Below are positions 18,428 to 29,132 of a stretch of DNA of 64,000 bases, piece by piece (position 1 is the first letter of the stretch; every line of letters begins with the position of its first letter). Under the pieces are notes generated by a model. That model did no database searches. It was not told the origin of the DNA and was given only the letters and a program-made list of their open reading frames with translations. A program made the translations under genes and the position numbers. The stretch spans positions 24,451-88,450 of the forward strand of contig JACZJV010000023.1 of the NCBI GenBank assembly GCA_014860355.1, in the 5' to 3' direction. The DNA comes from Burkholderiales bacterium (GTDB lineage: Bacteria > Pseudomonadota > Gammaproteobacteria > Burkholderiales > SG8-39).

Positions 18428-20377
18428 TTACAGGGTATCGGTGCAGGTAGCCGAGCTGCCAAACGGGATTGGTGGCGGCGGGGTTGTAAGTGGCGTATAG
18501 TCCGCCGCCAGGCCGGACAGGAAGAAGGTCTGCTGGGTAGGCGGATCGTTGGTTGTGACCGAGGTGCGCGCCTCCAGCGTCACTTCTGTCCAGAGTGAGA
18601 AACTCTTGGCATAAGTGAGGGTGGCGACGGCAATGCCGGCGGCATCCGTAACCGCGGTAGCGTTGACGCTGGCTACTGCACCTGGTTCGAGCTTGCCGCT
18701 GCTGTTCACCACATCCTCGCCGGTACCCGGTACGTTGTTGGCCAGATCCAGAATTCCATTGAAATTGACATCCTCGTTGGCGCAGGTCGCCGTGACAGTC
18801 TGCACCCAGGTATTCGTGGGCACGTTTGCCGTAAAGAAGCCTTTCTGATATCGGCCCGGACGCAACGCAAATTGCACCGTGGTTCCGACTACCGGATTTC
18901 CCGCCGCGTCGGTAACGATGGCGAGATAGGTTTTGGTATTCGCATTCTGCGGGGTTACCCCGACCCTGTTGTCGGTTCCCAGCCGTACCAGCAGCGACTG
19001 CCCGCTGACGGTCAGGGTCGTTGAACCGGTTACCGGGGCGATCGCGACTCCGCCGACACTGCTTACGGTTGCATTGATCGTCACCCCGTTTTGCGCACTG
19101 CTGGTGCCGCCGGCAACATAGGTGACCGACGTTGAGCCGGAGACATCGGTGATGCCGGTCGATGAGGTAAGGCTGCCGCCGCTGGGATCGACAATATTGA
19201 AGCTTACGCTGGCATTCTTGACCAGGTTGTTTTGCGCATCCCGCACCACCACCGAAATGGTCGAGCTGTTGTTGGTTTGGGAAGTCGATCCGGTGGTGAA
19301 CTGCACCGTGCCCGGCACGGCCTGCACCGTCGCGGTACTCGCGCTGGTGGCGACGAATACCACATCAAGTGTGACGGCTGGCGTGCCTCCCAGTCCGGAG
19401 GCGGTAATAATGGCTGGTCCGGCAGTCCCGGAGGTGATGGTCACGCCCGGTGTATCGCCGGCTGCGTCCGTAACCGACGTGGCGGTCACAGTGCCGCGGC
19501 TGCTGGTAAAGTTCACCGTCGAACCAACCACAGGCACGCCAGCGGCTTTCCAGTTGACCGAAACGGGCGTTGCGGTATTCAGGTTTATATCGGTATTGGC
19601 TGTCGGTGTCGTGAACGCAAAGCTGGCGCTGCTGATGGTAAGGATCTGGGTGGCGCTCGCGCCGGCAGCGCTGGCGCTGATCGTATCATCGGCAGCTACC
19701 GCCGCGGTAACGGTGGCGGTAATCTGACCCGAGCTGTTGGTGATGCCTGTGGAAGGCGTAAGACTGATCGTGTTTCCGGTCGTCGAGGCGACACCCACCG
19801 TCATGTTGGGCAGCGGGGTTCCGGCAGAATCCTTGACGCTGAAGGTAAGCGTTGTGGTGGCGCCAAACGCGAGGGAACTGTTGCCGCTGATGGTTATCGT
19901 CGTTCCAGTGACGTCGACGCTGTTGTCTGCGGTAGCGGCGTCCGCCGTAGCGCTGATCGCAATCGTGCGGTTGGCCTTGTTGCCGCCTAGATTGAGCTTG
20001 GCCGTGACTTGCCCGTTCGTATCGGATACGCCACTGCCGCTGATGTCGGTAAAGAACGCGGACGAATCAGTCCCCTTTGAAAATGTCACGGTCTTGCCGC
20101 TGATCGCCTGTCCTGTGGCACTTAACACGATGGCGGTCAAGTCGACGACGGACGCACCGGAAGAAGGAATTTGCGGGCTGCTCGCGAGCAACTGAATCGA
20201 CGCTACCGCGGGGCCGGTCGCCGGATCGGTAGGCGCAGGCAGGGGCACAGTGGGAATCGCTTGTCCCGAGCCGCAGCCCGTGAGCGCGGCCAGCGTCGCC
20301 GCCAGGAAAAACGATGCCGCAAATCTGGAAATTTCCCGGCCCAATAAATTCTGTGTGACTAAGAATAGGTTCTGCAC
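18428..20377 (-). CDS. Lipoprotein with tandem bacterial Ig-like (Big_1) domains
   Basis: A 649-residue exported lipoprotein. The signal peptide ends in the lipobox LAALTGC, after which a Pro/Thr linker leads into at least five successive Ig-like repeats. Each has a pattern such as [27 protein letters not shown] or [12 protein letters not shown], the Big_1 signature of invasin/intimin family proteins. Composition is very rich in Thr, Ser, Val, Ala and Gly with few charged residues. The GTG start at 20377 is supported by GGGAGG six bases upstream. The function is unknown; such proteins are usually surface-exposed adhesive or structural proteins. It is a single gene with its own promoter and no coupled neighbours. 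Confidence 0.85.
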   Translation of the reverse strand: MQNLFLVTQNLLGREISRFAASFFLAATLAALTGCGSGQAIPTVPLPAPTDPATGPAVASIQLLASSPQIPSSGASVVDLTAIVLSATGQAISGKTVTFSKGTDSSAFFTDISGSGVSDTNGQVTAKLNLGGNKANRTIAISATADAATADNSVDVTGTTITISGNSSLAFGATTTLTFSVKDSAGTPLPNMTVGVASTTGNTISLTPSTGITNSSGQITATVTAAVAADDTISASAAGASATQILTISSASFAFTTPTANTDINLNTATPVSVNWKAAGVPVVGSTVNFTSSRGTVTATSVTDAAGDTPGVTITSGTAGPAIITASGLGGTPAVTLDVVFVATSASTATVQAVPGTVQFTTGSTSQTNNSSTISVVVRDAQNNLVKNASVSFNIVDPSGGSLTSSTGITDVSGSTSVTYVAGGTSSAQNGVTINATVSSVGGVAIAPVTGSTTLTVSGQSLLVRLGTDNRVGVTPQNANTKTYLAIVTDAAGNPVVGTTVQFALRPGRYQKGFFTANVPTNTWVQTVTATCANEDVNFNGILDLANNVPGTGEDVVNSSGKLEPGAVASVNATAVTDAAGIAVATLTYAKSFSLWTEVTLEARTSVTTNDPPTQQTFFLSGLAADYTPLTTPPPPIPFGSSATCTDTL

Positions 20378-20406
20378 GCAAGCCTCCCGTTCACGCAATC
20401 CGCATA

Positions 20407-20435
20407 CATATAATGCTACCCGCATAACGGTACAA
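20407..20435 (-). promoter_or_regulatory. Candidate promoter of the Ig-like lipoprotein gene
   Basis: Read on the minus strand, TTGTAC (20435-20430) and TATATG (20412-20407) are spaced by 17 bases, about 30 bases upstream of the GTG start. The flanking DNA (20400-20475) is markedly AT-rich compared with its surroundings. Confidence 0.5.
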
Positions 20436-20940
20436 CATTTTTAGTCTAAACACAATAAGTTAAACGAGATATTTAATGTTGAATAGCTCATGGCGCAGGG
20501 CACGCAGGAAGCGACAGCGAAGGGCCGGTGCGGCCGCGCAATCTGCTCCGGGGGATTGCTCCGGGCGACTGCTACGGGGCGCGCTATTCAGACTTCAGAT
20601 TGCGCGCTCGCGAATCTGGCTAACGGCGACTCCCGCAACGATAGTCACCGACCAGAATGCCGGTTCGAGTTGCGGTCGGCAGTTATTGGCGAGCAGAAAG
20701 AACCAAGGCGCGCGCCGCCTGAAGTGCTTCGACCGAGCCGCGATGGGCTATTCCCAGGTCTCCGCGCGTCGAGTCGATCGCAGGCGGCCGCGTGGTATGA
20801 TTTCCATCACTGCCAGAAACCTCAGAGGCCGTTTCAGAATTGCCGAAGCCTCGCCTGACTTAGCGGCGTGAGGGGCCAAGGTAGGCGTGAAACCCTTCCG
20901 CAACCACTATGCCCCTGATTTTGAGATGAACGCTGACTCC
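20436..20940. other. Intergenic region upstream of glmU
   Basis: About 500 bases with no recognisable gene. Short open frames here (for example 20476-20871 on the plus strand) have arginine-rich, low-complexity translations without family resemblance. Near its right end an extended -10 (TGGTATGAT, about 20793-20801) with no good -35 could drive glmU. A good ribosome site (AAGGTAGG) stands before GTG 20887, which is in frame with glmU. Confidence 0.5.
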
Positions 20941-22305
20941 ATGAACGTCGTCATCCTCGCCGCCGGCCAGGGCAAGCGCATGCACTCGGACCTGCCCAAG
21001 GTGCTGCACCCGCTGGCTGGCAGGCCGCTGCTCGCGCATGTGATCGCAACAGCGCGCAGCCTGGAACCCGGCGTCATTTGTATCGTCTATGGCCACGGCG
21101 GTGAGCGCGTGCGTGCCACGTTCGCGCAGCCCGACCTGGTCTGGGCGAGGCAGGAGCCGCAACTCGGCACCGGCCACGCCCTGGCGCAAGCCCTGCCGCA
21201 TCTGAATCCGAAAACCCCGACCCTGGTGCTGTACGGAGACGTGCCGCTCACCCGGAAGCAAACGCTGCAGGCCCTGTATCAGGCGGCGGGCCAGGGCCTG
21301 GCGCTGCTCACGGTCGAACTCGACGACCCGCACGGTTATGGCCGCATCGTGCGCAGCCGCGGCAAGGTCAGGCGCATCGTCGAGGAAAAGGACGCGAGCG
21401 CATCCGAGCGCGTCCTGCGGGAAATCAACACCGGCATCATGGTGCTGCCGACCGCGCGGCTGAAGGCCTGGCTCGCGGGTCTGCGCAACAAGAACGCGCA
21501 GCAGGAGTATTACCTCACCGACGTGGTCGCGGCCGCGGTGGCGGACAAGGTGCCGGTCAACTCGGCCGCACCTGCCGCGGCCTGGGAGACCTTGGGCGTC
21601 AACAGCAAATCGCAGCTGGCCGAGATCGAGCGCACGTTCCAGCGCGGCGTTGCCGCCAAATTGATGCAGGACGGCGTCACGCTGTCCGACCCGGCGCGCA
21701 TCGACGTGCGCGGCAGCCTGGTATGCGGGCGCGACGTGGCGATAGACGTCAACTGCGTGTTCGAGGGCGAGGTGGTGCTCGGCGAGGGCGTCAGCGTCGG
21801 CGCGCACTGCGTGCTGCGCGACGTAAAGGTCGCAGCGGGCACGCGCATCGAGCCTTTCTGTCATCTGGAGCAAGCCGACGTCGGCGCGCGCTGCCGCATC
21901 GGCCCGTATGCGCGGTTGCGCCCCGGCGCCACGCTCGCCGAAGAAGTGCATATCGGCAATTTCGTCGAAGTGAAGGCGAGCCAGATAGCGGCGCGTTCCA
22001 AAGCCAATCACCTCGCCTATATCGGCGACACCACGGTGGGGCGCGACGTCAACATCGGCGCCGGCACCATCACCTGCAACTACGACGGCGCGAACAAGCA
22101 CCGCACCATCATCGAAGACGGGGCATTCATCGGCTCGGACACGCAACTGGTGGCGCCGGTGCGGGTGGGCAAAGGCGCCACGCTGGGCGCCGGCACGACG
22201 CTCACCAAGGATGCGCCCGAGGGGGCGTTGACCGTGTCGCGCGCGAAGCAGGTCACGATCACTGGCTGGAAACGGCCGGTGAAAATGGACAAGGGGCAGA
22301 AATAG
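20941..22305 (+). CDS. glmU: Bifunctional UDP-GlcNAc pyrophosphorylase / GlcN-1-P acetyltransferase
   Basis: Makes UDP-N-acetylglucosamine for peptidoglycan and LPS: the C-terminal domain acetylates glucosamine-1-phosphate and the N-terminal domain adds UMP. Of 454 residues, the N-terminal Rossmann-like domain opens with [19 protein letters not shown] and contains the LYGDVPLT metal site. The C-terminal half is a left-handed beta-helix of hexapeptide repeats, with GNFVEVKAS and ICNY-type active-site residues ([15 protein letters not shown]). The start is set by the family N-terminus. In-frame ATG 20926 and GTG 20887, the latter with the better ribosome site, remain possible. It abuts glmS. 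Confidence 0.95.
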   Translation: MNVVILAAGQGKRMHSDLPKVLHPLAGRPLLAHVIATARSLEPGVICIVYGHGGERVRATFAQPDLVWARQEPQLGTGHALAQALPHLNPKTPTLVLYGDVPLTRKQTLQALYQAAGQGLALLTVELDDPHGYGRIVRSRGKVRRIVEEKDASASERVLREINTGIMVLPTARLKAWLAGLRNKNAQQEYYLTDVVAAAVADKVPVNSAAPAAAWETLGVNSKSQLAEIERTFQRGVAAKLMQDGVTLSDPARIDVRGSLVCGRDVAIDVNCVFEGEVVLGEGVSVGAHCVLRDVKVAAGTRIEPFCHLEQADVGARCRIGPYARLRPGATLAEEVHIGNFVEVKASQIAARSKANHLAYIGDTTVGRDVNIGAGTITCNYDGANKHRTIIEDGAFIGSDTQLVAPVRVGKGATLGAGTTLTKDAPEGALTVSRAKQVTITGWKRPVKMDKGQK

Positions 22306-24144
22306 ATGTGCGGCATAGTCGGTGCGGTTGCGCGGCGCGATATCGTCCCCGTCCTGATCGAGGGACTGCGACGGCTGGAATACCGCGGTTACGACTCCTG
22401 TGGCATAGCGGTGCACGACGCCGGCGGCGGCGGGCAACTGCGGCGGGCGCGCACCGTGTCGCGTGTGGCTGACCTGGATGCTCAGGTGCGCGAGTCCGGA
22501 CTCGCCGGCTCCACCGGCATCTGCCACACGCGCTGGGCCACGCACGGAGCGCCGGCCACGGTCAACGCCCACCCGATTTTCAGCCGCGACGAAATCGCGG
22601 TGGTGCATAACGGCATCATCGAGAATTACGAAGAGCTGCGCACCCGACTCAAGGACCGGGGCTACGTATTCGTGTCCCAGACCGATACCGAGGTCATCGC
22701 GCATCTGATCCACAGTCACTATGCGGGCGACCTTTTTGCCGCCGTGCAGCTCGCGGCGGCGCAATTGCAGGGCGCCTATGCCATTGCGGTGTTCTGCAAA
22801 GCCGAACCGCACCGCGTGGTCGGCGCGCGCCAGGGGAACCCGCTGGTGCTGGGCGTCGGAGCAGGCCAAAGCGCGGGCGAGACCTTCCTCGCATCCGACG
22901 CCATGGCGCTGGCAGGGACGACCGACCAGATCATCTATCTCGAAGAGGGCGATGTCGCCGAGCTCGGGCTCGGCCGTTACGCCATAGTCGACCGCGACGG
23001 CAAGCCGGCGGAACGCGAACTGCGCACGGTAAGCGCCTATGCCGGCGCGGTCGAACTCGGGCCCTACCGACACTTCATGCAGAAGGAGATTTTCGAACAG
23101 CCGCAGGCCATTGCCGACACCCTCGAAGGCGTGGCCGGAATCGGGCCGGACATATTCGGCGCGGGCGCAAGAGAAGTCTTTGCCGCGATTGATGCGGTGC
23201 ACATTTATGCCTGCGGCACCAGTTACTATTCCGGCCTCACCGCAAAGTTCTGGCTCGAGTCCATTGCCGCCCTGCCGACGCAGGTCGAGGTCGCGAGCGA
23301 ATATCGCTACCGCACCAGCGTGCCCAACCCGCGCGCGCTCGTGGTGGTGATCTCGCAGTCAGGTGAGACCGCCGACACCCTGGCCGCGTTGAAGCACGCG
23401 CAGTCGCTGGGCCACGCCCACACTCTGGCGATCTGCAACGTCGCCTCCAGCGCCATGGTGCGGCAGACCGCGCTCAAGTACCTTACCCGCGCCGGGATGG
23501 AAATCGGCGTGGCCTCGACCAAGGCATTCACCACGCAACTCACCGCACTGTTCCTGCTCGCGCTCGCGCTGGCGAAGCAGCGCGGGCGGCTTAGCGCGGA
23601 GGACGAGGCGCACCACTTGAAAAATCTGCGCCACCTGCCGGCCGCGCTCGCGAGTGTGCTCGCGCTGGAACCGCAGATCATCGCCTGGTCCGAACGCTTC
23701 GCGCAGCGCGAGCATGCCTTGTTTCTCGGACGTGGTTTGCACTATCCGATCGCACTCGAGGGCGCGCTCAAGCTGAAGGAAATATCCTATATCCACGCCG
23801 AAGCCTATCCGGCGGGCGAATTGAAGCACGGGCCGCTGGCCTTGGTGACCAGGGAGATGCCGGTGGTCACGGTCGCGCCCAACGACGCCCTGCTGGAGAA
23901 GCTAAAGTCCAATATGCAGGAAGTGCGCGCGCGAGGCGGCGAGCTCTACGTCTTCGCCGACGGCGACAGCCATATCGCGCCCTCCGAGGGCGTGCATGTG
24001 ATACGCATGCCGGAGCACTACGGCGCGTTGTCGCCGATCCTGCACGTGGTACCCCTGCAACTGCTGGCCTATCACACGGCGCTCGCGCGCGGCACCGACG
24101 TGGACAAGCCGCGCAATCTGGCCAAGTCGGTTACGGTCGAGTAG
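22306..24144 (+). CDS. glmS: Glutamine-fructose-6-phosphate aminotransferase (isomerising)
   Basis: First step of hexosamine synthesis: glutamine and fructose-6-phosphate give glucosamine-6-phosphate. The 612-residue protein has the class II glutaminase nucleophile Cys2 in [20 protein letters not shown], the [11 protein letters not shown] motif, and two SIS sugar-isomerase domains ([26 protein letters not shown]). It ends in [12 protein letters not shown], the closing tail typical of the family. The ATG follows the glmU stop with no spacing, so both enzymes of the pathway are made from one transcript. I see no glmS-type ribozyme upstream, as expected in this lineage. Confidence 0.97.
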   Translation: MCGIVGAVARRDIVPVLIEGLRRLEYRGYDSCGIAVHDAGGGGQLRRARTVSRVADLDAQVRESGLAGSTGICHTRWATHGAPATVNAHPIFSRDEIAVVHNGIIENYEELRTRLKDRGYVFVSQTDTEVIAHLIHSHYAGDLFAAVQLAAAQLQGAYAIAVFCKAEPHRVVGARQGNPLVLGVGAGQSAGETFLASDAMALAGTTDQIIYLEEGDVAELGLGRYAIVDRDGKPAERELRTVSAYAGAVELGPYRHFMQKEIFEQPQAIADTLEGVAGIGPDIFGAGAREVFAAIDAVHIYACGTSYYSGLTAKFWLESIAALPTQVEVASEYRYRTSVPNPRALVVVISQSGETADTLAALKHAQSLGHAHTLAICNVASSAMVRQTALKYLTRAGMEIGVASTKAFTTQLTALFLLALALAKQRGRLSAEDEAHHLKNLRHLPAALASVLALEPQIIAWSERFAQREHALFLGRGLHYPIALEGALKLKEISYIHAEAYPAGELKHGPLALVTREMPVVTVAPNDALLEKLKSNMQEVRARGGELYVFADGDSHIAPSEGVHVIRMPEHYGALSPILHVVPLQLLAYHTALARGTDVDKPRNLAKSVTVE

Positions 24145-24194
24145 GCAGGCAGGGGCCAGTTCCGCGGCTGGCCTCAGCGCGCCCATGCCGGCTG

Positions 24195-25076
24195 TCAACC
24201 CAGCGCCAGCGCCATCACACCTAAGGCGATGCAGGCCGCGCCGAAGATACGTAGCGCGCGGTCGCCTTCGCCGAGCAGCTGGCCGCCGATCAGCGCGGCG
24301 AACAGCATTGACACCTCGCGCGCCGGCGCCACGTGCGACAGCGGCGCCGTCTGCATCGCAAACAGCACCAGTACGTAGCCCACCGGGCTTAGCACCGCGA
24401 CTACCAGCGCGTATTTCCACTGCGCGCGCCACAGCGCGGCGGCGGCGGCGCGGTCGAAGAGCAGTGGCGGAACCAGAAACACCAGGCGCACGAAATTGCC
24501 GAAGTAATCGACCAGGATGGGCGACATCAGCACGACCTTGACCGCATAGCCGTCCACCACCGTATAGCTGGCGATTAACACCCCGGTCATGAGTCCATAG
24601 GCCATGCCGGTGCGCACGCGCGCCTTCTTTGCCTGGTCCTGCGCGGAGCGAAACAGCCCCGGGCCGCCGGCGATCAGGAATACGCCCGCCACCACCGCGA
24701 CGACGCCCAGCGCACCAGGCACGGTGAGGCGCTCGCCCAACAGGAACAGCGCGACCAGCGAAGATAACAAGGGGCCTGAACCGCGCGCGAGCGGATATAC
24801 CACCGTCAGGTCCGATTTGCGGTAGCCGCGCAGCAGCACGATGTAATAGAGGACATGCAGTGCGCCGCTCACCGTCACCAGCGCCCATTCCTTCGCGCCC
24901 CAGAGCGGCACCGCGCGCCAGCCCAGCCACAGGCCCAGGGGCGCCCAGATCGCCATCATCAGCAGCGCGCTGAACGCGGCGAAACGCACATCGCCGCCAG
25001 CCTTCTTCGCGGCGATGTTCCAGATCGCGTGGATGAGGCCGGCGAGGACGACCAGTAAGAGCGCGGTGAGGGTCAT
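24195..25076 (-). CDS. EamA/DMT-family transporter
   Basis: An inner-membrane protein of 293 residues with about ten hydrophobic helices arranged as two EamA repeats, the pattern of drug/metabolite transporters. The first repeat contains YYIVLLRGYRKSDLTVVYPL and GVVAVVAGVFLIAGG. The second contains APAREVSMLFAALIGGQLLG and FGAACIALGVMALALG. The ATG at 25076 fits the start of the first helix. The open frame farther upstream encodes Arg/Ser-rich sequence overlapping the MOSC gene and is not used. The substrate cannot be deduced from the sequence. Confidence 0.88.
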   Translation of the reverse strand: MTLTALLLVVLAGLIHAIWNIAAKKAGGDVRFAAFSALLMMAIWAPLGLWLGWRAVPLWGAKEWALVTVSGALHVLYYIVLLRGYRKSDLTVVYPLARGSGPLLSSLVALFLLGERLTVPGALGVVAVVAGVFLIAGGPGLFRSAQDQAKKARVRTGMAYGLMTGVLIASYTVVDGYAVKVVLMSPILVDYFGNFVRLVFLVPPLLFDRAAAAALWRAQWKYALVVAVLSPVGYVLVLFAMQTAPLSHVAPAREVSMLFAALIGGQLLGEGDRALRIFGAACIALGVMALALG

Positions 25077-25119
25077 GCGCGGGGCACGACGGCGCCCATT
25101 TGCGCCGGGGCCGGCGGCT

Positions 25120-25773
25120 TCATTCCCGGCTGCGCTCGAGCCGCTTCTCGATTTGTTCCCGCCACTCGGGCGACAATTCCGGCACTTCCAGCGCGCGCAA
25201 CAGGATGCGCTTGCCGTCTTTGCCACCCCGCTGCATGTAAGCTTCGAACAGAGGCTTGATCGCCACCTTGCGGTAGCCGGTTTCGACTACTTCCACGGCG
25301 TCTCCTGCTTCGATCACACCCTCGCGCAGCACGCTAAGATAGAAACCGGTGCGCGCCGATTGGGAAAACAGCTTGGGCATGTGCTCGTCGCCGAAGCGGA
25401 TGCCGAGCTTGTAACAGGGCACCCGGGGCTGGGTGATGGCAAACAGTGCGCTTCCGATTTGCAGCCGGTCGCCCACGCAGCGTTCGGATTCGTCCAGGCC
25501 GGCGACGGTGAGATTTTCGCCGAATTGGCCGTAATTCATTTCGTCGCGGCCCAGCGTTTCGCGCCAGTACGCATAATGATCGAGCGCGTAGGCATATACA
25601 GCCTTGTGCAAGCCACCATGGTTGTCCAGATCCGCCTGGCCGTCGCCCTCCAGGTTGTAGGTCCCGGCGCGCACCGGTCCCGCAACCGGCTTCTTGAAAA
25701 TGCCCGTCTTTATTGACTCGCGGCCGTGTTGCACGGCAATCGGCGGGGACACGTTCACCGAGATCAACTGCAT
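25120..25773 (-). CDS. MOSC-domain protein (YiiM-like)
   Basis: A 217-residue soluble protein with a MOSC (molybdenum cofactor sulfurase C-terminal) domain. Visible landmarks are DLDNHGGLHKAVYAYALDHY, the GENLTV motif and the conserved cysteine in ITQPRVPCYKLGIRFGD, followed by the C-terminal helical 3-alpha domain of the YiiM group. YiiM-type proteins bind molybdenum cofactor and reduce N-hydroxylated compounds. ATG 25773 is chosen because MQLISVNVSPP is the family opening. It probably shares a transcript with the downstream EamA gene, 43 bases away. Confidence 0.9.
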   Translation of the reverse strand: MQLISVNVSPPIAVQHGRESIKTGIFKKPVAGPVRAGTYNLEGDGQADLDNHGGLHKAVYAYALDHYAYWRETLGRDEMNYGQFGENLTVAGLDESERCVGDRLQIGSALFAITQPRVPCYKLGIRFGDEHMPKLFSQSARTGFYLSVLREGVIEAGDAVEVVETGYRKVAIKPLFEAYMQRGGKDGKRILLRALEVPELSPEWREQIEKRLERSRE

Positions 25774-25844
25774 GGTCACCTCCAATCCGGATGCCGGATC
25801 CGCATTTGTCGCGCAGCCGCGCACAGCAGGGGCGAGGTTCGGGG

Positions 25845-26546
25845 CTAGCCGATTGCGTCGATGAGCATGCGCCTGATGTCTTCGCGCGCATTGAGGAAAC
25901 GGAACCCGGAGCAGCGTGCGCGGCTGCCGTCGGCAAGCGTCACGATCTCCGAGTAGCGCACTTCCAGGTCGACGGTAACCGGACCGGCGCCCGGTATTTC
26001 GATGCGGCTGCCGACGAGTACCGTGCCCGGCTCGATCATCACGTCCGGCGGATAGATCAGCACACTGATGCCGCCCAGGCTGACATCCTTGATCTGCGCG
26101 TCGAAGGGCGCTATGCCGCCGGCGTCGGCGACGCAGTGCAGCATGAGCGTGGGTGATGCGTCGCGGCGCTCGTGCTGCCGGCGCTGCTGCACCGTGAGTA
26201 TCTCCGGGTAGCGCATGCGAATTGCCGCGACGCCGTCCTGCGCCACTGCGGTCGGCTCAACGCCGACGAACTCGATATGCCAGTCGTCCGGCTCGGCAAC
26301 CAGGGTCAGGCGCGTGAGCGCAAGCACGGCCGAATTGAGCGGTTCGTCCTTTGCAGCCGCGACGATGATGAACTGACCGCCCGGGTCGGTGCGCACAATG
26401 CGCGTGGCGAACAGCCCTTGGTTGTTCGGCAGTTCCACGGCGATGGCTTGGCGCTGGGCGGCCAGCGCCTCGAGGATCGGCGCGATCTTGCTGGGCGAGC
26501 GCAACAGCAGGCTGGTGCTACCGGGGTTTTCGGAGTTCATCGACAT
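25845..26546 (-). CDS. PilZ-domain c-di-GMP receptor, YcgR-like
   Basis: A protein of 233 residues. Residues about 15-110 form a YcgR-like N-terminal beta domain (PNNQGLFATRIVRTDPGGQF), and residues about 115-230 form a PilZ domain. The c-di-GMP-binding motif RxxxR is present as RRQHERR and the DxSxxG motif as DVSLGG, so ligand binding looks intact. YcgR proteins slow flagellar rotation when c-di-GMP rises. No flagellar gene lies nearby, so the partner is not evident; the type IV pili of this genome are another possible target. Confidence 0.88.
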   Translation of the reverse strand: MSMNSENPGSTSLLLRSPSKIAPILEALAAQRQAIAVELPNNQGLFATRIVRTDPGGQFIIVAAAKDEPLNSAVLALTRLTLVAEPDDWHIEFVGVEPTAVAQDGVAAIRMRYPEILTVQQRRQHERRDASPTLMLHCVADAGGIAPFDAQIKDVSLGGISVLIYPPDVMIEPGTVLVGSRIEIPGAGPVTVDLEVRYSEIVTLADGSRARCSGFRFLNAREDIRRMLIDAIG

Positions 26547-26756
26547 AAGCGGCTGCTCGGTAACGGTGTTCCGGCGGTTCTCAATAAAGGTTCGATGGTT
26601 TCCTCGTCATTGTAATCCCGTCGCCGGGGTTTCGATCCGGATCCCGGATTCCTTCCTGAGCGATCGTCATGTCCGCGCGGCGGTCGCGAAAAAGAATGGT
26701 GCACCCTGCGTCGCGCAGCCTGCGCCTATGACAAGATACACGATTAGCGGGAGTGT

Positions 26757-28586
26757 ATGAAAGATCAGTCGCAATTGGAAGTGAACCCTGCACGTTCCGT
26801 GCTGAAAAAGGTGTTCGGCTACGCTGCGTTTCGCGGGCCGCAGGCCGAAATCGTCGAGCACGTCGCGGCCGGCGGCGACTGTCTGGTGCTGATGCCCACC
26901 GGCGGCGGCAAGTCGCTGTGCTACCAGATTCCGGCGTTGCTGCGCCCCGGGACCGGCATCGTGGTGTCGCCGCTGATCGCGCTGATGCAAGACCAGGTGG
27001 CGGCGCTGCGCGAAGCAGGCGTCAGGGCGGCCTTCCTCAATTCGTCCATGTCGTCCGCTGACGCGGTCGCCGTCGAACGTGGTCTGATCAATGGCGACTA
27101 CGACCTCGTCTACGTTGCGCCGGAGCGCTTGCTGACGCCGCGTTTCCTGCAACTGCTCGAACGCCTGCAGTCCTGCGCGCGGCTAGCGCTGTTTGCCATC
27201 GACGAGGCGCACTGCGTGTCGCAGTGGGGCCACGATTTTCGACCCGAGTACATGCAGCTCGCATTGCTGCACGAGCGTTTTCCCGATGTGCCGCGCATCG
27301 CGCTCACGGCCACCGCCGACCGCGTCACGCGCGCAGAAATCGTGCAGCGCCTCGGGTTGGAGGGCGCGCCCCTGTTCGTGTCCAGCTTCGACCGGCCGAA
27401 CATACGCTACCGCATCGTCGAAAAGGCCAACGCTCGCGCGCAGTTGCTGGCTTTCCTGCGTGCCGAACACATGGGGGACGCGGGCATAGTCTATTGCCTG
27501 TCGCGGCGCAAGGTGGAGGAGACGGCCGCCTGGCTGGCCGATCAGGGCGTGGTCGCGCTGCCCTACCACGCCGGCATGGACGCGGACACGCGCAACCGGC
27601 ATCAGGCGCGGTTTCAGCGCGAGGAGGGCGTCGTCGTGGTCGCGACCATTGCTTTCGGCATGGGCATAGACAAGCCCGATGTGCGCTTCGTCGCGCATCT
27701 CGACTTGCCCAAGAGCATCGAGGGCTATTATCAGGAGACCGGCCGCGCCGGCCGCGATGGACTGCCGGCCGACGCGTGGATGGCATACGGCCTGGGCGAC
27801 GTGGTCAACCAGCGGCGCATGATCGATGCTTCCACCGCCGAGGCGCAATACAAGCGCATTGCCTCGGCCAAGCTCGACGCGCTGCTGGGGCTGTGCGAAG
27901 CGAGCAGCTGCCGGCGCGTGCGCCTGTTGAATTATTTCGATGAAACCTCGGCGCCTTGCGGCAATTGCGACGTCTGCCTAGAGCCGCCGCAGGTCTGGGA
28001 CGGCACCGTGGCAGCGCAAAAAGCGCTGTCCTGCGTTTATCGTACCGGCCAGCGCTTCGGCGCGGTGCATCTGATCGATGTGCTGCTGGGAAAGGAAACG
28101 GAACGCGTGCAGCAATGGGGACACCGGACGCTGAGCACCTTCGGCATCGGCAAGGAGCTGGACGAGAAGGCATGGCGCACGGTGTTTCGCCAGCTGGTGG
28201 CGCAGGGCCTGATCGCAGTGGATCACGCCGGACATGGGTCCCTCAAGCTCGCCGACGCCAGCCGCGCGGTGCTTCGCGGTGAACAGGCGGTATATCTGCG
28301 CCAGGCGCAGCCAGGCAAATCCCGGGCGGGCACCAGACGCCCGCCTGCGACCACGGACGGACTCGACCCTGCGGCAGAGCGCTTGTGGCTGCGATTGCGC
28401 GAGTGGCGCGCCGCGATCGCCAGGGAACACGGCGTCCCGGCCTATGTGGTATTTCACGATGCCACCCTGGCCGAGCTGGCGCGCACGCGTCCGCAATCCA
28501 AGGCCGAGCTGGGCCAGGTTTCTGGCGTGGGCACACGCAAGCTCGAGCGCTACGGTCCAGCACTGCTGGAGTTGCTGCTGGGCTGA
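26757..28586 (+). CDS. recQ: ATP-dependent DNA helicase RecQ
   Basis: 3'-5' helicase for recombination repair, 609 residues. It has the Q-like motif around [13 protein letters not shown], Walker A in [19 protein letters not shown] box with aromatic-rich loop in [19 protein letters not shown], motif VI in [10 protein letters not shown], and the zinc-binding cysteines (CEASSC, then CGNCDVC). A winged-helix RQC domain and a C-terminal HRDC domain (residues about 530-609, ending [16 protein letters not shown]) follow. This is a complete RecQ of usual length. It stands alone, followed by the cytochrome operon 115 bases downstream. Confidence 0.97.
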   Translation: MKDQSQLEVNPARSVLKKVFGYAAFRGPQAEIVEHVAAGGDCLVLMPTGGGKSLCYQIPALLRPGTGIVVSPLIALMQDQVAALREAGVRAAFLNSSMSSADAVAVERGLINGDYDLVYVAPERLLTPRFLQLLERLQSCARLALFAIDEAHCVSQWGHDFRPEYMQLALLHERFPDVPRIALTATADRVTRAEIVQRLGLEGAPLFVSSFDRPNIRYRIVEKANARAQLLAFLRAEHMGDAGIVYCLSRRKVEETAAWLADQGVVALPYHAGMDADTRNRHQARFQREEGVVVVATIAFGMGIDKPDVRFVAHLDLPKSIEGYYQETGRAGRDGLPADAWMAYGLGDVVNQRRMIDASTAEAQYKRIASAKLDALLGLCEASSCRRVRLLNYFDETSAPCGNCDVCLEPPQVWDGTVAAQKALSCVYRTGQRFGAVHLIDVLLGKETERVQQWGHRTLSTFGIGKELDEKAWRTVFRQLVAQGLIAVDHAGHGSLKLADASRAVLRGEQAVYLRQAQPGKSRAGTRRPPATTDGLDPAAERLWLRLREWRAAIAREHGVPAYVVFHDATLAELARTRPQSKAELGQVSGVGTRKLERYGPALLELLLG

Positions 28587-28700
28587 CACCGTCCCGATAC
28601 GTTTCACGCGCCGAATTTGCAGGCCGGCCTGGCAATAATGATTCCTTAAGGTTGCGCCCGTAAAGTTCGCCCCATCGTTCATCACCGATGGGGGGACAGT

Positions 28701-29123
28701 ATGCAAAGATTCAAATCCATGGCGGCGATCCTGCTGGCAGGATTGCTCGCGTTACCCGGCCTGCAGGCCGCAGCCGCAACGCCGGCGGAAATTCAAAAGA
28801 GCCTCGAAAGCGCGGCCCGCACCAGCACACCGGGTTTCAGCGGATTTTCGGCCGAGCGCGGACAGCGCTTTTTCAGTTCCACGCACGGCAGCGACTGGAG
28901 CTGCGCTTCCTGCCATACGTCGGTACCGGCGCAGCCGGGCAAGCATGTCAAGACCGGCAAAGTGATTGCGCCCATGGCGCCGACGGCGAATCCGCAGCGA
29001 TTCACCGACGCGGCGAAGGTGGAAAAGTGGTTCAAACGCAACTGCAACGACGTGCTCGGCCGTGTCTGCACCGCCCAGGAGCAGGGCGATGTGCTGGCCT
29101 ATCTCATGTCGGTGGCGAAATAG
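28701..29123 (+). CDS. shp: SHP-type monoheme cytochrome c (DUF1924)
   Basis: Periplasmic cytochrome of 140 residues, with a signal peptide of about 26 residues ending in an Ala run. It has one heme-attachment site, CASCH (Cys68, Cys71, His72), and the characteristic segment KWFKRNCNDVLGRVC. In the sphaeroides heme protein (SHP) family an asparagine in this loop, stabilised by a disulfide, is the unusual sixth heme ligand and is displaced by O2 or NO. Asn114 is the natural candidate here and Cys115/Cys123 the disulfide. It is the first gene of an operon with a diheme cytochrome and a cytochrome b561, the known SHP arrangement. Confidence 0.85.
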   Translation: MQRFKSMAAILLAGLLALPGLQAAAATPAEIQKSLESAARTSTPGFSGFSAERGQRFFSSTHGSDWSCASCHTSVPAQPGKHVKTGKVIAPMAPTANPQRFTDAAKVEKWFKRNCNDVLGRVCTAQEQGDVLAYLMSVAK

Positions 29124-29132
29124 GAGAGAGAA

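Noticed and set aside
20860..23202. A 780-codon open frame on the minus strand across glmU and glmS
   Set aside because: It lies antisense to two full-length, well-conserved enzymes. Its translation is Arg/His/Ala-rich with no domain pattern, an artefact of GC-rich third positions.
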